From NCBI RefSeq assembly GCF_004116265.1, contig NZ_QOUX01000047.1:496001-560000 (forward strand): DNA of 64,000 nucleotides, written 5' to 3'. A program made the translations under genes and the position numbers. This document shows, piece after piece, positions 42,919-51,336 of this stretch. The stretch comes from Anaerobacillus alkaliphilus. Its GTDB lineage: Bacteria > Bacillota > Bacilli > Bacillales > Anaerobacillaceae. The notes under the pieces are model-generated. The model saw nothing but the letters and a program-made list of their open reading frames with translations, ran no database searches and was not told where the DNA came from. The first letter of the stretch is position 1. Every line of letters starts with the position of its first letter.

Positions 42919-43057
42919 TAATAACTTCCTAGAATAAAAATGACCGAGTGCGCTAACACCCGGTCTTAGCAACAACATGCCGCAGATTAGCGGCTAACCG
43001 TGATAGGATTGCAGAAATAGCCCCCTACTGGTCGGTCAGGGTGGCTATTTCTTTTTG
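42919..43057 (+). ncRNA. Antisense RNA antitoxin of type I locus 2
   Basis: Predicted RNA of about 138 nt, homologous to the one at 25753-25888. It ends at AGAAATAGCC / GGCTATTTCT (43013-43022 and 43043-43052) plus a T-run. It covers the 3' UTR and last codons of the toxin. The loop and middle parts differ from locus 1, so each RNA may act only on its own toxin. Confidence 0.8.
42936..42965 (-). terminator. Terminator of the toxin mRNA, locus 2
   Basis: GACCGGGTG and CACTCGGTC on the minus strand (42965-42957 and 42950-42942) form the stem, followed by ATTTTTATT. Confidence 0.8.
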
Positions 43058-43152
43058 TTTAGATAGACGACAATGGTAATGATAAATGTAAAAGCTGCTA
43101 TTAGTAATAAGCCAAATTGAGCTAAAAGACTAAATGCTTCAAATGTCGTCAC
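43045..43152 (-). CDS. Type I toxin, TxpA/BsrG (holin-like) family, locus 2
   Basis: A 35-residue hydrophobic peptide (MTTFEAFSLLAQFGLLLIAA ... ends YLNKKK), a close paralogue of the toxin at 25876-25983, with five or six changes. Start GTG 43152 with AAGGGGGTG upstream, partly closed in the hairpin 43162-43176. Same gene-antisense layout as locus 1. Membrane-active toxin by family. Confidence 0.85.
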   Translation of the reverse strand: MTTFEAFSLLAQFGLLLIAAFTFIITIVVYLNKKK

Positions 43153-43161
43153 AAGCTTCAC

Positions 43162-43176
43162 CCCCTTCCTTAGGGG
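43162..43176 (-). promoter_or_regulatory. Hairpin hiding the toxin ribosome site, locus 2
   Basis: CCCCT and AGGGG pair across a 5-base loop in the toxin mRNA; the 3' arm is part of the Shine-Dalgarno sequence. Equivalent to 25993-26008. Confidence 0.65.
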
Positions 43177-43183
43177 TTCAGCC

Positions 43184-43192
43184 GCCACCCTG
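43184..43192 (-). promoter_or_regulatory. 5' element that can pair with the toxin 3' UTR, locus 2
   Basis: The mRNA 5' UTR holds CAGGGTGGC, complementary over nine bases to GCCACCCTG at 43037-43045. Same pair as in locus 1. Confidence 0.55.
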
Positions 43193-43214
43193 CTATATGT
43201 AGTTGCTGTTTAAA

Positions 43215-43243
43215 ATTATACCAATCATACGTTCTATAATCTA
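43215..43243 (-). promoter_or_regulatory. Promoter of the toxin mRNA, locus 2
   Basis: Extended -10 TGGTATAAT (-10 at 43220-43215) with a poor -35 (TAGATT) 17 bases upstream. Weaker than locus 1. Confidence 0.6.
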
Positions 43244-43251
43244 CCATATTA

Positions 43252-43986
43252 TTACTCTAAATCATAATCGTGAATATTAGACAGATAGTACAAGTGTATT
43301 TGTCCAGAGCCACTCCCTGTGCCACTCACAAATGTCGGAAAACTCAGTTCACCATTCTCATCAAGCGGCCTCCAGGCAAAATTAACACTGTTCTGTGGAA
43401 AAAAGCTAAACATGGAAGATTCCTGCTGCTTTGAGTTTTCTACCTCGTTATATGAATTAAGAAATGTAATCCAATCACTTGGTAAATTTTTCACACCGTA
43501 TGAATATCCGTCTTCTGCAAATTTCACTCTATAATCTAGTTGAACTCTTGGTGTATATCGGTGGACCTCGTTACTAACGCGGTAGTTTCTGCGGTTTTCT
43601 AAATAAAAATCCAATTGGGTCATATCATTATCAGGATTTATATTCCAAACGAAAACATAGGTGGATGGATCCTTAGGGTCCACCTTCCAAATCATTGGTG
43701 TTTGAATCGTACTAATTTCACCAAGCTTCCAACTTCTCTTTTTCCAAACCCAATAACTAGTACCATACCGACCATTAGAGGTAAATGGTACGAATACATG
43801 CGTATCACCTAAAAAAATAACATCTTGGATTTCAATTCTTTCAGGACCATCATGATAATAATTATTAACGGCTTTTATTAATTCCTCTTCTGAAATAAAC
43901 ACTATTGGTTTAGAGAAAAAATAGAAATAAAGACTCCCTGCCAAAACTAGAAAGATAGCAATTCCAATTATTTTCTTCTTTTTCAT
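43252..43986 (-). CDS. Membrane-anchored protein of unknown function
   Basis: A 244-residue protein with one N-terminal membrane anchor (IIGIAIFLVLAGSLYFYFF) and an outer beta-rich domain with many aromatic residues (NGRYGTSYWVWKKRSWKLGE). Its ATG overlaps the stop of the preceding gene (ATGA at 43983-43986), so the two form an operon and probably one complex. No family recognised. Confidence 0.65.
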   Translation of the reverse strand: MKKKKIIGIAIFLVLAGSLYFYFFSKPIVFISEEELIKAVNNYYHDGPERIEIQDVIFLGDTHVFVPFTSNGRYGTSYWVWKKRSWKLGEISTIQTPMIWKVDPKDPSTYVFVWNINPDNDMTQLDFYLENRRNYRVSNEVHRYTPRVQLDYRVKFAEDGYSYGVKNLPSDWITFLNSYNEVENSKQQESSMFSFFPQNSVNFAWRPLDENGELSFPTFVSGTGSGSGQIHLYYLSNIHDYDLE

Positions 43987-44690
43987 TCTTCATTGCCACC
44001 CTTCAAAATTGACTGATCGCTCCGAAAATATCGTTGTTTTTCCGAGGAGTCTACTAGTATACCTTTTCCATCTTTCTCCACATAAATCATCGTAGGCAAT
44101 CCACTCCCCCATTTAGGCTGTGTACCCGCTAATTGATAAGGGAATTGTTCTTCTCTTTCATGAGGTTCATCATCAAATATATGTTGTTGATACCACTCAA
44201 CACTAACAACTGGCTCTTCTCGAAAGCCGGAAAAATCTAAGTTAAGTTCCACTTCCTTTGCAGAAGGATGTAATTGAATAATCACAGCATCCTCATAATG
44301 AGCAAGATACGTCGATAAATTCTCTTTTGGGTAAACTGCATGATGCAGTAAAACAGCAGCGATCGTACCTGCAATAAAAATAAAATTTGCTTTAAATCCA
44401 AGCCAGGCAAATGGTCGGTATGTATCCCATGACCCTCTACCTGAAGCATACCAAAGCAACAACCAGACCCCTAGAGGTAAAATTGGTATCTTAACAACTG
44501 TACCCAACATAGGGAAGTCAAATGAAAACACGAACAATCCAACAAGAGTAGCAACACATACCTTCCATACTTTTGGTTTCTCTTCTTGTTTTTGATAATA
44601 GCGATAAGCTAGAAAAATTATTAGGCACCATGAAAACAAAGTGACCATTACTTCGATTATGTTTACCGGTAAATCTAGTGTTAGATACAT
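43983..44690 (-). CDS. Polytopic membrane protein of unknown function
   Basis: A 235-residue protein with about four membrane segments in the first 130 residues (VMVTLFSWCLIIFLAYRYY; VCVATLVGLFVFSF; ILPLGVWLLLWYASG; FIFIAGTIAAVLLHHAVY) and an outer C-terminal domain. AGGGAGG precedes the ATG. Operon partner of the gene at 43252. No family recognised. Confidence 0.65.
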   Translation of the reverse strand: MYLTLDLPVNIIEVMVTLFSWCLIIFLAYRYYQKQEEKPKVWKVCVATLVGLFVFSFDFPMLGTVVKIPILPLGVWLLLWYASGRGSWDTYRPFAWLGFKANFIFIAGTIAAVLLHHAVYPKENLSTYLAHYEDAVIIQLHPSAKEVELNLDFSGFREEPVVSVEWYQQHIFDDEPHEREEQFPYQLAGTQPKWGSGLPTMIYVEKDGKGILVDSSEKQRYFRSDQSILKGGNEE

Positions 44691-44848
44691 ATACGAATTC
44701 CTCCCTATCCAAATCCTATCACAATTTCCAGTGAACTGGGAGAAAAAATAGTGTCCATAAAAAAAGAGCTACGTTTAGTTAACGGATCCGTAACCTATCG
44801 CAAAATTATTAATTAAAATGTAGACGATAATGATCCTTTAAAAACAAA

Positions 44849-44888
44849 AATAAAATGGCTCTGTTCACATTGAACCGAGCCATTTTAC
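44849..44888. terminator. Bidirectional terminator
   Basis: AAAATGGCTC and GAGCCATTTT pair, with an inner GTTCA/TGAAC stem. T-runs follow on both sides. It ends the GNAT gene at 44922. Confidence 0.85.
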
Positions 44889-44921
44889 ATATACTTATTT
44901 TACTTGTTGCATTAACGTGCG

Positions 44922-45473
44922 TTACGTGAATAACTTATACCAATACAAAGTGGTTTCTATATTTGGATTATATGACTGCTTCAATGTGTCAACTCCACCT
45001 AGTATAAATCCTTGTTTCACATAAAACTTGCACGCTCCAAGATTATCATCTTGAGCCTCTAGAGACATTCCGATAAGTTTTCTTTGTTTTGCCCACTCTT
45101 CCGCTTGAGTTAAGAGCAACTTCCCGATTCCATATCCTCTAAACTCTTTTTTTGTAGCGATATTTTCAATATAACAGAAGCGATTCCAATCCTTAATTAT
45201 TCTAATTTGCCCAATGCAATGATTATTCTTATAAGCTAAAAATAGAGCTTTATCTTCACGGTTTATATAAAGGCTCCAATCAAGTTTATCATCTGGGAAA
45301 CGAATTTCTTTAGTTTCAGTTTCATCAAATAACTTCTCTTCAAATGACCATTTTCCTGATTGAAAACTAGGTACAACCTTACCAAACACTTTAAAATAAT
45401 CATTTGTTTTATTAATGTCCTCAATTAATTCATCCTTTAATGGAGAAATTATGATTTCCTCTGCAATATTCAT
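44922..45473 (-). CDS. GNAT acetyltransferase, streptothricin-acetyltransferase-like
   Basis: A 183-residue GNAT protein. The acetyl-CoA loop is ATKKEFRGYGIGKLLLTQAE, followed by GMSLEAQDDNLGACKFYVKQGF, a pattern shared with Sat/SatA streptothricin acetyltransferases, as is the C-terminal ETTLYWYKLF. AAGGTG precedes the ATG. Detoxification of streptothricin or a related amine is likely but not proved. Confidence 0.8.
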   Translation of the reverse strand: MNIAEEIIISPLKDELIEDINKTNDYFKVFGKVVPSFQSGKWSFEEKLFDETETKEIRFPDDKLDWSLYINREDKALFLAYKNNHCIGQIRIIKDWNRFCYIENIATKKEFRGYGIGKLLLTQAEEWAKQRKLIGMSLEAQDDNLGACKFYVKQGFILGGVDTLKQSYNPNIETTLYWYKLFT

Positions 45474-45648
45474 TTTAACACCTTCCCATTCTGAAAAAGA
45501 ATTTTACTAGCACAAGCCTAAATACCTAACCTATTCAACATTACTGCTCAATACAACAGAAGCAGTTGTGCTATCGCTTCCTTAAATGCAATAAAGACCG
45601 AGATTTCATTAGCCGGTTTAGTGGAAAATGATTCAATTAAGATAATAT

Positions 45649-45915
45649 TTATAAGAGAGTAAAACCAATTATAAAAATTATTGCTGTCACACTATAGAAT
45701 GACCAATTAACAATTCGTCTTTCTATTACTGTAAGAAATTTGTATTCCATAAATCTTAAAGTACTTAGGATAAAAATAAGTCCAAACGTTATGAGTCCAC
45801 GTCCTATGACATCAGACATGATTAAAATGTACCTAAGACCAGCAATCAAAATTAATAAAACACCTATATATCCAATGACAATATAAAAGTAATGGTTCTT
45901 TTTACTATCCACCAA
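45649..45915 (-). CDS. Small membrane protein
   Basis: An 88-residue protein with three hydrophobic segments (YIVIGYIGVLLILIAGLRYI; GLITFGLIFILSTLRF; WSFYSVTAIIFIIGFTLL). Start TTG 45915 or the next codon GTG, with AGGAG upstream. Unknown function. Confidence 0.6.
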   Translation of the reverse strand: MVDSKKNHYFYIVIGYIGVLLILIAGLRYILIMSDVIGRGLITFGLIFILSTLRFMEYKFLTVIERRIVNWSFYSVTAIIFIIGFTLL

Positions 45916-46087
45916 CTGCCACTCCTTCTCAATTGCAAACCCTTCAACTATCCTCTTTTTACTTCAACAAATAAAAGCCAATCTCCTTCTTGAAGATTAT
46001 TCGTTTGACAATTGTACTACTAATAAACAATCGTTTCACTAATACACCTCGCAAAATTCGCATTTATTTAAACTACACGTTCAATAA

Positions 46088-46116
46088 CAAAAGGAACTGC
46101 CGTTGCAACAGTTCCT
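46088..46116 (-). terminator. Intrinsic terminator
   Basis: AGGAACTG and CAGTTCCT (46092-46099, 46109-46116) pair; on the minus strand TTTTGTT follows. Confidence 0.7.
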
Positions 46117-46199
46117 AAACTAATTCTCACCGTTAGTTGAATACTTCACAGTACTTATATGGATCTTCCTCTAATCAGGTTACAAATCTCTATATATAC

Positions 46200-46222
46200 A
46201 AAAAGCCGCCAAATTGACGGCT
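46200..46222 (-). terminator. Terminator of the second MNT/HepT pair
   Basis: AGCCG(CC) and (GA)CGGCT arms within 46204-46222 with TTTTT next on the minus strand, 67 bp after the broken hepT. Confidence 0.75.
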
Positions 46223-46288
46223 CTAATATTCAGAGGTATAAAATATTTAATTCACCTGCTTAATTTTGACTTAGAGAAGCTTTTTAAT

Positions 46289-46599
46289 CTACTGTTTTAA
46301 TATTGGTATTTTGTTTTGGACAACATCCCCAAAAATACGATAATTTATAGAGAAATATCCATGAATCATCATATCTCTCATACCAGCAATCTTTCTCCAT
46401 TCAATCTGGGGGTTATCTTTTCTTAATTGATCAGGAAGTTTTTTGTTGCCTCTCCGATCACTAATATGTTTTTTATTACCGCATCAGAAACTAAATCATT
46501 TTCTATAAAATCATCAAACGAAAGTCCAGCTGTATATGTTTCAATTTTTACTGCAGCAGTGTAAATATCTTCTTAAAAGACTTTAGGCTCCCTCTGCAT
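46289..46599 (-). pseudogene. hepT-like toxin gene, doubly broken
   Basis: From ATG 46599 (overlapping the MNT gene end) it reads MQREPKVF then TAA, where family members have a leucine (TTA to TAA). The frame continues EDIYTAAVKIETYTAGLSFD ... VIKNILVIGEAT, then loses one A in an A-run (aca aaa aac) and continues in another frame as LPDQLRKDNPQIEWRKIAGM then RDMMIHGYF. The HEPN motif R-x4-H-x-Y is still readable. Two separate lesions show the toxin is lost. Confidence 0.85.
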
Positions 46600-46888
46600 A
46601 CTTAGCACTCCTAATAATAATTGGTTTAAGTGCGGGCTTTATATCATCGAAAATAACCAAATCTACTTGTTTTTGAAAAATATCTTCAAGTGCAAATTTT
46701 AAATCCATATAGTTATCAAACGTCATCGCATTTTCTTTAAATTCGACTAATAGATCGATATCACTTGTTTCCGTTTGCTCTTCACGAGTATATGAGCCAA
46801 ATAATGCGATACGTTTCACTCCATATTTATCTTTCCATTCTTTCAAATTTTTCGAAAGCTCCTCAAGAATTTCTTGTTGCGATAACAT
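46583..46888 (-). CDS. mntA: MntA-like nucleotidyltransferase antitoxin (orphaned)
   Basis: A 101-residue minimal nucleotidyltransferase from ATG 46888. The active-site pattern is complete: IALFGSYTREEQTETSDIDL with both aspartates of DID, then LVEFKENAMTFDNYMDLKF. Its C-terminal codons overlap the start of the broken hepT. The antitoxin is kept while its toxin has decayed. Confidence 0.88.
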   Translation of the reverse strand: MLSQQEILEELSKNLKEWKDKYGVKRIALFGSYTREEQTETSDIDLLVEFKENAMTFDNYMDLKFALEDIFQKQVDLVIFDDIKPALKPIIIRSAKYAEGA

Positions 46889-46967
46889 AACAATCACCGC
46901 CATTTCCAGTATTCAATATTCTTAATTATATCACAAATTTTTTACTGTATTCGCATTACATAAATGA

Positions 46968-47243
46968 TTATTGTTCCAGAACGTGCTTCGTTAGCGCCAC
47001 AACGATTGTCACAGCCTGTTTCACTAAAGCCTTCTTATCTACAGTATGAAAATCCACCGTATTCAACGTAAGTAAAGATAGTAAAAGTGCCGATTTTCTA
47101 TCTTTGTGGAAGCAATATCTACAGTAAGTATTTATAGTTTCTAACGTATGCGACGATAGGACTTTACTTGGAGGGGTGGGTATGATAGGCTTGTTTGCCT
47201 GCTGAAACACCTGCTTCAGCCTTTCAGGACCAATCATGCCCAC
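46968..47243 (-). CDS. Hypothetical protein
   Basis: A 91-residue frame from GTG 47243 (GGAG upstream) or ATG 47237. It contains a small cysteine cluster (NTYCRYCFHKDRK) and a hydrophobic helix (LLLSLLTLNTV). No family recognised; may be a fragment. Only moderate coding appearance. Confidence 0.4.
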   Translation of the reverse strand: MGMIGPERLKQVFQQANKPIIPTPPSKVLSSHTLETINTYCRYCFHKDRKSALLLSLLTLNTVDFHTVDKKALVKQAVTIVVALTKHVLEQ

Positions 47244-47299
47244 AGAGGCTCCAAGTCAAGTCCTTAACCGCTTATCTATGACTACATGTACATAAAGAT

Positions 47300-47349
47300 A
47301 AAAGGTGCTCCACATCAACGTTTTATTGTAGACACTGTAGATAAGCACC
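47300..47349 (-). terminator. Weak hairpin terminator
   Basis: GGTGCT (47304-47309) and AGCACC (47344-47349) pair around a long loop; TTTTATCTTT follows on the minus strand. It is 27 bp after the gene at 47376. Confidence 0.45.
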
Positions 47350-47375
47350 CGTTAATTGAACAAGGCATCTTAAAA

Positions 47376-47792
47376 TTAATTTAACGATAAAACCATTTTA
47401 ATCAATTCTTCTTTAGGCATTGCTTTAGTCCCTTTATAGTCAATTGCATATTCAACTTTATTTTTTCTCCAACTAATCATTTGTACGTTATCAACACTGT
47501 TGTAGTAAGCGGTTGTACCGTCACTAAGTGTTATGCTCTCGTCCCAACCTGCTACTTTATTCCAACCAATTTTACTTGTTGCCCATACTGTAATAGATTC
47601 ATTTTGACTTTCGTAAACGGTTTTTAATCTATTAAAACTGCTTACTTTAGCATATTGTTTTTCTACATTTATGGGAATGTACGTTATGTTCTCTACCTTA
47701 AATGGCACAAATAAACCAGCAACATTGACGGGTAATTTAATGAAAGATAACATAATACCTAATATAATTAGAACCACCATCAATGTTGTCAA
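47376..47792 (-). CDS. Membrane-anchored protein, start possibly frameshifted
   Basis: A 138-residue frame with one membrane anchor (TTLMVVLIILGIMLSF) and an outer domain (ITVWATSKIGWNKVAGWDES, MISWRKNKVEYAIDY) resembling DUF4367-type anti-sigma-associated domains. No good ribosome site precedes TTG 47792. The same frame is open up to an A-run at 47823-47828, and upstream of that run, one base out of frame, stands GGGAGAAACACC-TTG (47845) encoding MDKIERK. A lost A would explain this, giving an intended protein of about 156 residues. Confidence 0.5.
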   Translation of the reverse strand: MTTLMVVLIILGIMLSFIKLPVNVAGLFVPFKVENITYIPINVEKQYAKVSSFNRLKTVYESQNESITVWATSKIGWNKVAGWDESITLSDGTTAYYNSVDNVQMISWRKNKVEYAIDYKGTKAMPKEELIKMVLSLN

Positions 47793-47845
47793 TAGTCTTC
47801 TTTTTTTATCCGTTTCTTTTAATTTTTTCTTTCAATCTTGTCCAA

Positions 47846-48173
47846 GGTGTTTCTCCCTTCCTTTCTCTACTTACGGGTTACTCAATTTTTGTCCATTTAG
47901 CAGTACCTTGTTGAACATTCCTGCTCTTTACCTTAATTGCATTTCTTCACAAAATTAATATTAATCTCTATAATATTTTAACATAAAATACCAATGTCCT
48001 TGTGAGGTTTTTTATTATTCAAATTGAGAATTGGAAAAATATTTGAGTTAAACTGTACCTGAATTTGCACCTTTAATGGGCATATGTATACTGCTGGATA
48101 TACATACGCAAATTCATCGATAAAACAGATTACAAAACTACTGATAATTTAGAACAAATCCCTTTATATCAAT
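47846..48173. other. Non-coding gap
   Basis: About 330 bp, AT-rich. No open frame with a ribosome site was found. Short palindromic stretch near 48085-48110 (TATGTATA, TATACATA) has no clear role. Confidence 0.4.
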
Positions 48174-48207
48174 AAAAAGTGCCTACCAAATTAACAATTT
48201 GATAGGC
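48174..48207 (-). terminator. Intrinsic terminator
   Basis: GCCTACCAAATT and AATTTGATAGGC pair with one mismatch around three bases; on the minus strand ACTTTTT follows. It ends the gene at 48271. Confidence 0.8.
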
Positions 48208-48270
48208 AAATTACACTACATTTTTTTTGTTTGCGATAGGTAACTGGAACGGTAAACGTTTAGTAGCTTT

Positions 48271-48606
48271 TTATGATAATTTTTTTAGTGAAATATCCAC
48301 CTTCATTAACACTATTGTCAATAGAATTGAAAGAATAAACCCCAAAAACAAATTCGTTAGCGTATGAGAGTGAATAAGAAATGTAAACCAAAACGGATCA
48401 TGATAATACTCCCATGAGGGGGTAGCGTTTCTAAATTCCACAGTTTTTCTATAATTAATTATGAGAATAGCGGTAGATACAATTAGCGTATGAATGATCA
48501 ACAATTTCTTTGATAACTTAGAAAAGAAACCAAGGATCTTTTCATAATTAAAGACAATGATAGTAGCAGTAACAATTAAGACAATCCCTAATGTTAGCGG
48601 GTTCAT
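48271..48606 (-). CDS. Small membrane protein
   Basis: A 111-residue protein from ATG 48606 with three membrane segments (LTLGIVLIVTATIIVFNY; LLIIHTLIVSTAILIINY; LFLGFILSILLTIVLMKV). It is the last of three genes (49587, 49016, 48606) transcribed leftward with short gaps. Function unknown. Confidence 0.6.
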   Translation of the reverse strand: MNPLTLGIVLIVTATIIVFNYEKILGFFSKLSKKLLIIHTLIVSTAILIINYRKTVEFRNATPSWEYYHDPFWFTFLIHSHTLTNLFLGFILSILLTIVLMKVDISLKKLS

Positions 48607-48638
48607 GAGAGTCAACACCTTTATTCTTTAAATTTCCC

Positions 48639-49016
48639 TTACCTTTGGTCTCTTTCAGTGAAATGTGGAAACTTCGCCTTTAATTTTAATAAAAACATTT
48701 CATTTTTTGAGCGATGTTCAACAAGACTAACAGTAATCGAGATGAATAGAAAGAATACAATCATTCCAACAATAAACCCGTTAAATGGCCCAAACATAGA
48801 AATAAACATCCCAGATAATGTAGCCACCATAGCAGCAGTTGCTACGGCAATGACAAAGAAAAAGATAGTATATATAGATAACATTGTACCGTACACACCT
48901 TCGTATCTTTCAAACCAATCTCTTCCTCTTCGTTTTGGGTAATCAAATAGACATACCACGAATATTGCCAGTGTTACATACAAAAAAATTCCCCAACCTA
49001 ATTCAGTCAGTTCCAC
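48639..49016 (-). CDS. Membrane protein
   Basis: A 125-residue protein. GTG 49016 (GGAGGGGG upstream) is chosen over 49070, which would overlap the previous gene. Three membrane segments (LGWGIFLYVTLAIFVVCLFD; MLSIYTIFFFVIAVATAAMV; FNGFIVGMIVFFLFISITVS) with the charged loop FDYPKRRGRDWFERYEG. Middle gene of a three-gene cluster. Unknown function. Confidence 0.6.
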   Translation of the reverse strand: MELTELGWGIFLYVTLAIFVVCLFDYPKRRGRDWFERYEGVYGTMLSIYTIFFFVIAVATAAMVATLSGMFISMFGPFNGFIVGMIVFFLFISITVSLVEHRSKNEMFLLKLKAKFPHFTERDQR

Positions 49017-49029
49017 AGTTCCCCCTCCA

Positions 49030-49587
49030 TTACCTGTTATTAAAGATAGACTGCTCATATGACTCGTCAATCATCTTTTGAATATTTGCAAACTTCAATT
49101 CATCTATTTCCTTAGACCAGAAATCAGGATTCTCTTTAAGAGACACTAGAAAACTATCCAAATGCAAATGTATATTTGTTAGTAGATTAATATCTTCATT
49201 TGATAAAGATCCATTTTGATAATAATTTCTTAATACAAGAATCATATCGTTATGACTAGCAAAATTTACAAACTCTCGTACTGAAGAGGGTATCGTTAGT
49301 TCTTGACGAATATAGTCAGAATTAATTCCTAATGAGTTCGCTTCTTTCAGATGGTAGAAAGTATATAAAAGTGATTTTTCTGTATTTTCTAGCTCATTAA
49401 TTATTGGTAGAATTATCTCCAATTCTTGATTAGCGTTAAATAACATACTCAAGTATTGACGAGTTGCCTCACCTATATATTCGTTTTTTTCTTGTGTTAA
49501 ATTTACTATGTAGCAGCCAAAAACAAGATTAAGTATTAACGATGCAGCAATGACATAAGTTAGTAGTTTTTTTCGGTTTTGATACAA
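49030..49587 (-). CDS. Membrane-anchored helical protein
   Basis: A 185-residue protein from TTG 49587 (AAAGGAAG upstream; the longer frame lacks a ribosome site). One membrane anchor (LLTYVIAASLILNLVFGCYI) and a helical outer domain of about 150 residues (ATRQYLSMLFNANQELEIIL). First gene of the cluster with 49016 and 48606. Unknown function. Confidence 0.6.
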   Translation of the reverse strand: MYQNRKKLLTYVIAASLILNLVFGCYIVNLTQEKNEYIGEATRQYLSMLFNANQELEIILPIINELENTEKSLLYTFYHLKEANSLGINSDYIRQELTIPSSVREFVNFASHNDMILVLRNYYQNGSLSNEDINLLTNIHLHLDSFLVSLKENPDFWSKEIDELKFANIQKMIDESYEQSIFNNR

Positions 49588-49760
49588 ACAAATCTTCCTT
49601 TCATGATGAATATTATAATCATAGCAAAATTCCGAGATGGATATGTGATCCAAATATAGGCAATTCACCCTACAAGTTAGACAATAAAACCCCATTTGCG
49701 TTTTCACTACAAATTAGGGCTTACAGGACAATAATGATGGTTTTCCTTTCATCTGTAGCG

Positions 49761-50186
49761 TTAATTATCTATTGATTTTATCCTTGCCTCTCCTAGAAGC
49801 AGTTCTCCAAATTCATATGGAAGATCCCACACATCACCTTTTTTAGCTGATTTCTCAGAGTATATTTTCCCTCCATACTCCAACATATCATTGTAAAAGA
49901 ACGTCTTCTCTTTTTTCCCATGTTGAAAAACGATTAAGTATAAATTCCCCAGCGGTTCAGGATCATCAAAAAAGGTTTTTGCAGCCTTGTTTATTTCTTC
50001 TGTAACTCGTTGGATTTTATCTCGATCTACATCTATATATTCCCGCTTCTGCATATCGGTATTGAGCGTATAAACAATTATCCTATCTACATTACCCGCA
50101 ATTGGTAGAGCTGAGGACTGCGAACAACTGATCAACGAAAGAACGATCACTACGAACAATAGGTATGTTAAACTCTTAATTTTCAT
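49761..50186 (-). CDS. Lipoprotein of unknown function
   Basis: A 141-residue lipoprotein (YLLFVVIVLSLISC, lipobox LISC). The mature part (GNVDRIIVYTLNTDMQKREY ... FFYNDMLEYGGKIY) is a compact alpha+beta domain. AGAGG precedes the ATG. Family not recognised. Confidence 0.65.
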   Translation of the reverse strand: MKIKSLTYLLFVVIVLSLISCSQSSALPIAGNVDRIIVYTLNTDMQKREYIDVDRDKIQRVTEEINKAAKTFFDDPEPLGNLYLIVFQHGKKEKTFFYNDMLEYGGKIYSEKSAKKGDVWDLPYEFGELLLGEARIKSIDN

Positions 50187-50368
50187 GTTAATCCTCTTTC
50201 TTCTTACTATATTTTCATATACTTTACCATAAGCAACACTAAGATCATTCGCCTTTTTGCATTAAAAATTCCTCCTAAAACACAAAAGTTTTTAAAGTTT
50301 TTTGCGGAAAGAAGGGGATGATGGTACGATACTTCAAATGAAGTACTTTCTTATTAAGTAGGTGACCT

Positions 50369-51211
50369 ATGAAAAAACATGTCTTATTTGTTTCGCTATT
50401 ATCAGGCTTGCTTTTGTCTTCTGGTTGTACTTATGAAAACATCCCTAGTTCTAAAGGTGCTGTTGGAAACGAAGCCTTTGAACTTGTCGTTTCTCCGTTT
50501 CAATTAGATCGTACAAAAATAGCGAAAGAGCTGTCTTTAGACGAAGGATTTGAAGATCCTGAATATCCTGGTTCCACCATCTTTATTAATGACGACAAAA
50601 TGTTGATTGTTAACGAAGATAATCACTTTTATTTTCTGAAGCGTAACACTTGCGGTGAAGAGAAGTTAGTAAAAAGCGAAAAGGAATATAGAGAACAGGC
50701 TGACCAATTGATGACGATATTTCCATTTGGTAACGATGTCACTTATGAAAGTCTTTTTAAACAACGCAGAGTGGCAGATACCATGTTCGGGTTGTTTTTC
50801 CCATTCGGTCCTAACGCAACCACCATTGGATACACGTATAGATATGGTCAGTATATTGACGGAATACGAGTTCATGGTTCCCAAATTGAAGTTGAATACG
50901 GGGAATCTGGTATATGTAAATTTGACGGTTTTTGGTTAAGCGTGGAGGAACGTCAATCGGTAGGAGCTATTTCTAAACCACCCGTGAAAGCAACTAGTTC
51001 AAATGCTCGTTTAGTTTATGTACCAAAAAATTTAGACTTAGAACAACAAATTAGTCTCTATGGTCCGTACGGTGGAGTAACTAAATTTAATCAATTAAAT
51101 TTCGAAGACACCAAGACCATCACTCTCGTACCTGTATGGTTAATTGATTATGTTTACTATGATGCTGTGACTGGTGAGAGGTTGGGAGAAGTCGGTCTCG
51201 AGTTCCGATAA
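50369..51211 (+). CDS. Lipoprotein of unknown function
   Basis: A 280-residue lipoprotein (VLFVSLLSGLLLSSGC, lipobox SSGC). The outer domain contains YRYGQYIDGIRVHGSQIEVE, a motif like those in PepSY/YycI-type propeptide domains, and ends WLIDYVYYDAVTGERLG, also PepSY-like. TAGGTG precedes the ATG. A role in inhibiting or folding surface enzymes is possible but is inference. Confidence 0.6.
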   Translation: MKKHVLFVSLLSGLLLSSGCTYENIPSSKGAVGNEAFELVVSPFQLDRTKIAKELSLDEGFEDPEYPGSTIFINDDKMLIVNEDNHFYFLKRNTCGEEKLVKSEKEYREQADQLMTIFPFGNDVTYESLFKQRRVADTMFGLFFPFGPNATTIGYTYRYGQYIDGIRVHGSQIEVEYGESGICKFDGFWLSVEERQSVGAISKPPVKATSSNARLVYVPKNLDLEQQISLYGPYGGVTKFNQLNFEDTKTITLVPVWLIDYVYYDAVTGERLGEVGLEFR

Positions 51212-51296
51212 TCCCATAAGTACAAAATAAATAGTCAGTGCTAATGAAACTAAGTAGTTCACTTAACGTGGAGAAACAATAGTATTAGCAATACAA

Positions 51297-51336
51297 ATAA
51301 CAGACCAAACATCATATTAATTTGGTCTGTTAATTT
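51297..51336 (+). terminator. Intrinsic terminator
   Basis: AACAGACCAAA (51299-51309) and TTTGGTCTGTT (51321-51331) pair perfectly, followed by AATTTTG. It is 88 bp after the lipoprotein gene. Confidence 0.75.

Noticed and set aside
47250-47290. tRNA-like fold near the 91-residue frame
   Set aside because: Short stems are present but no cloverleaf or TTCRA loop could be built.
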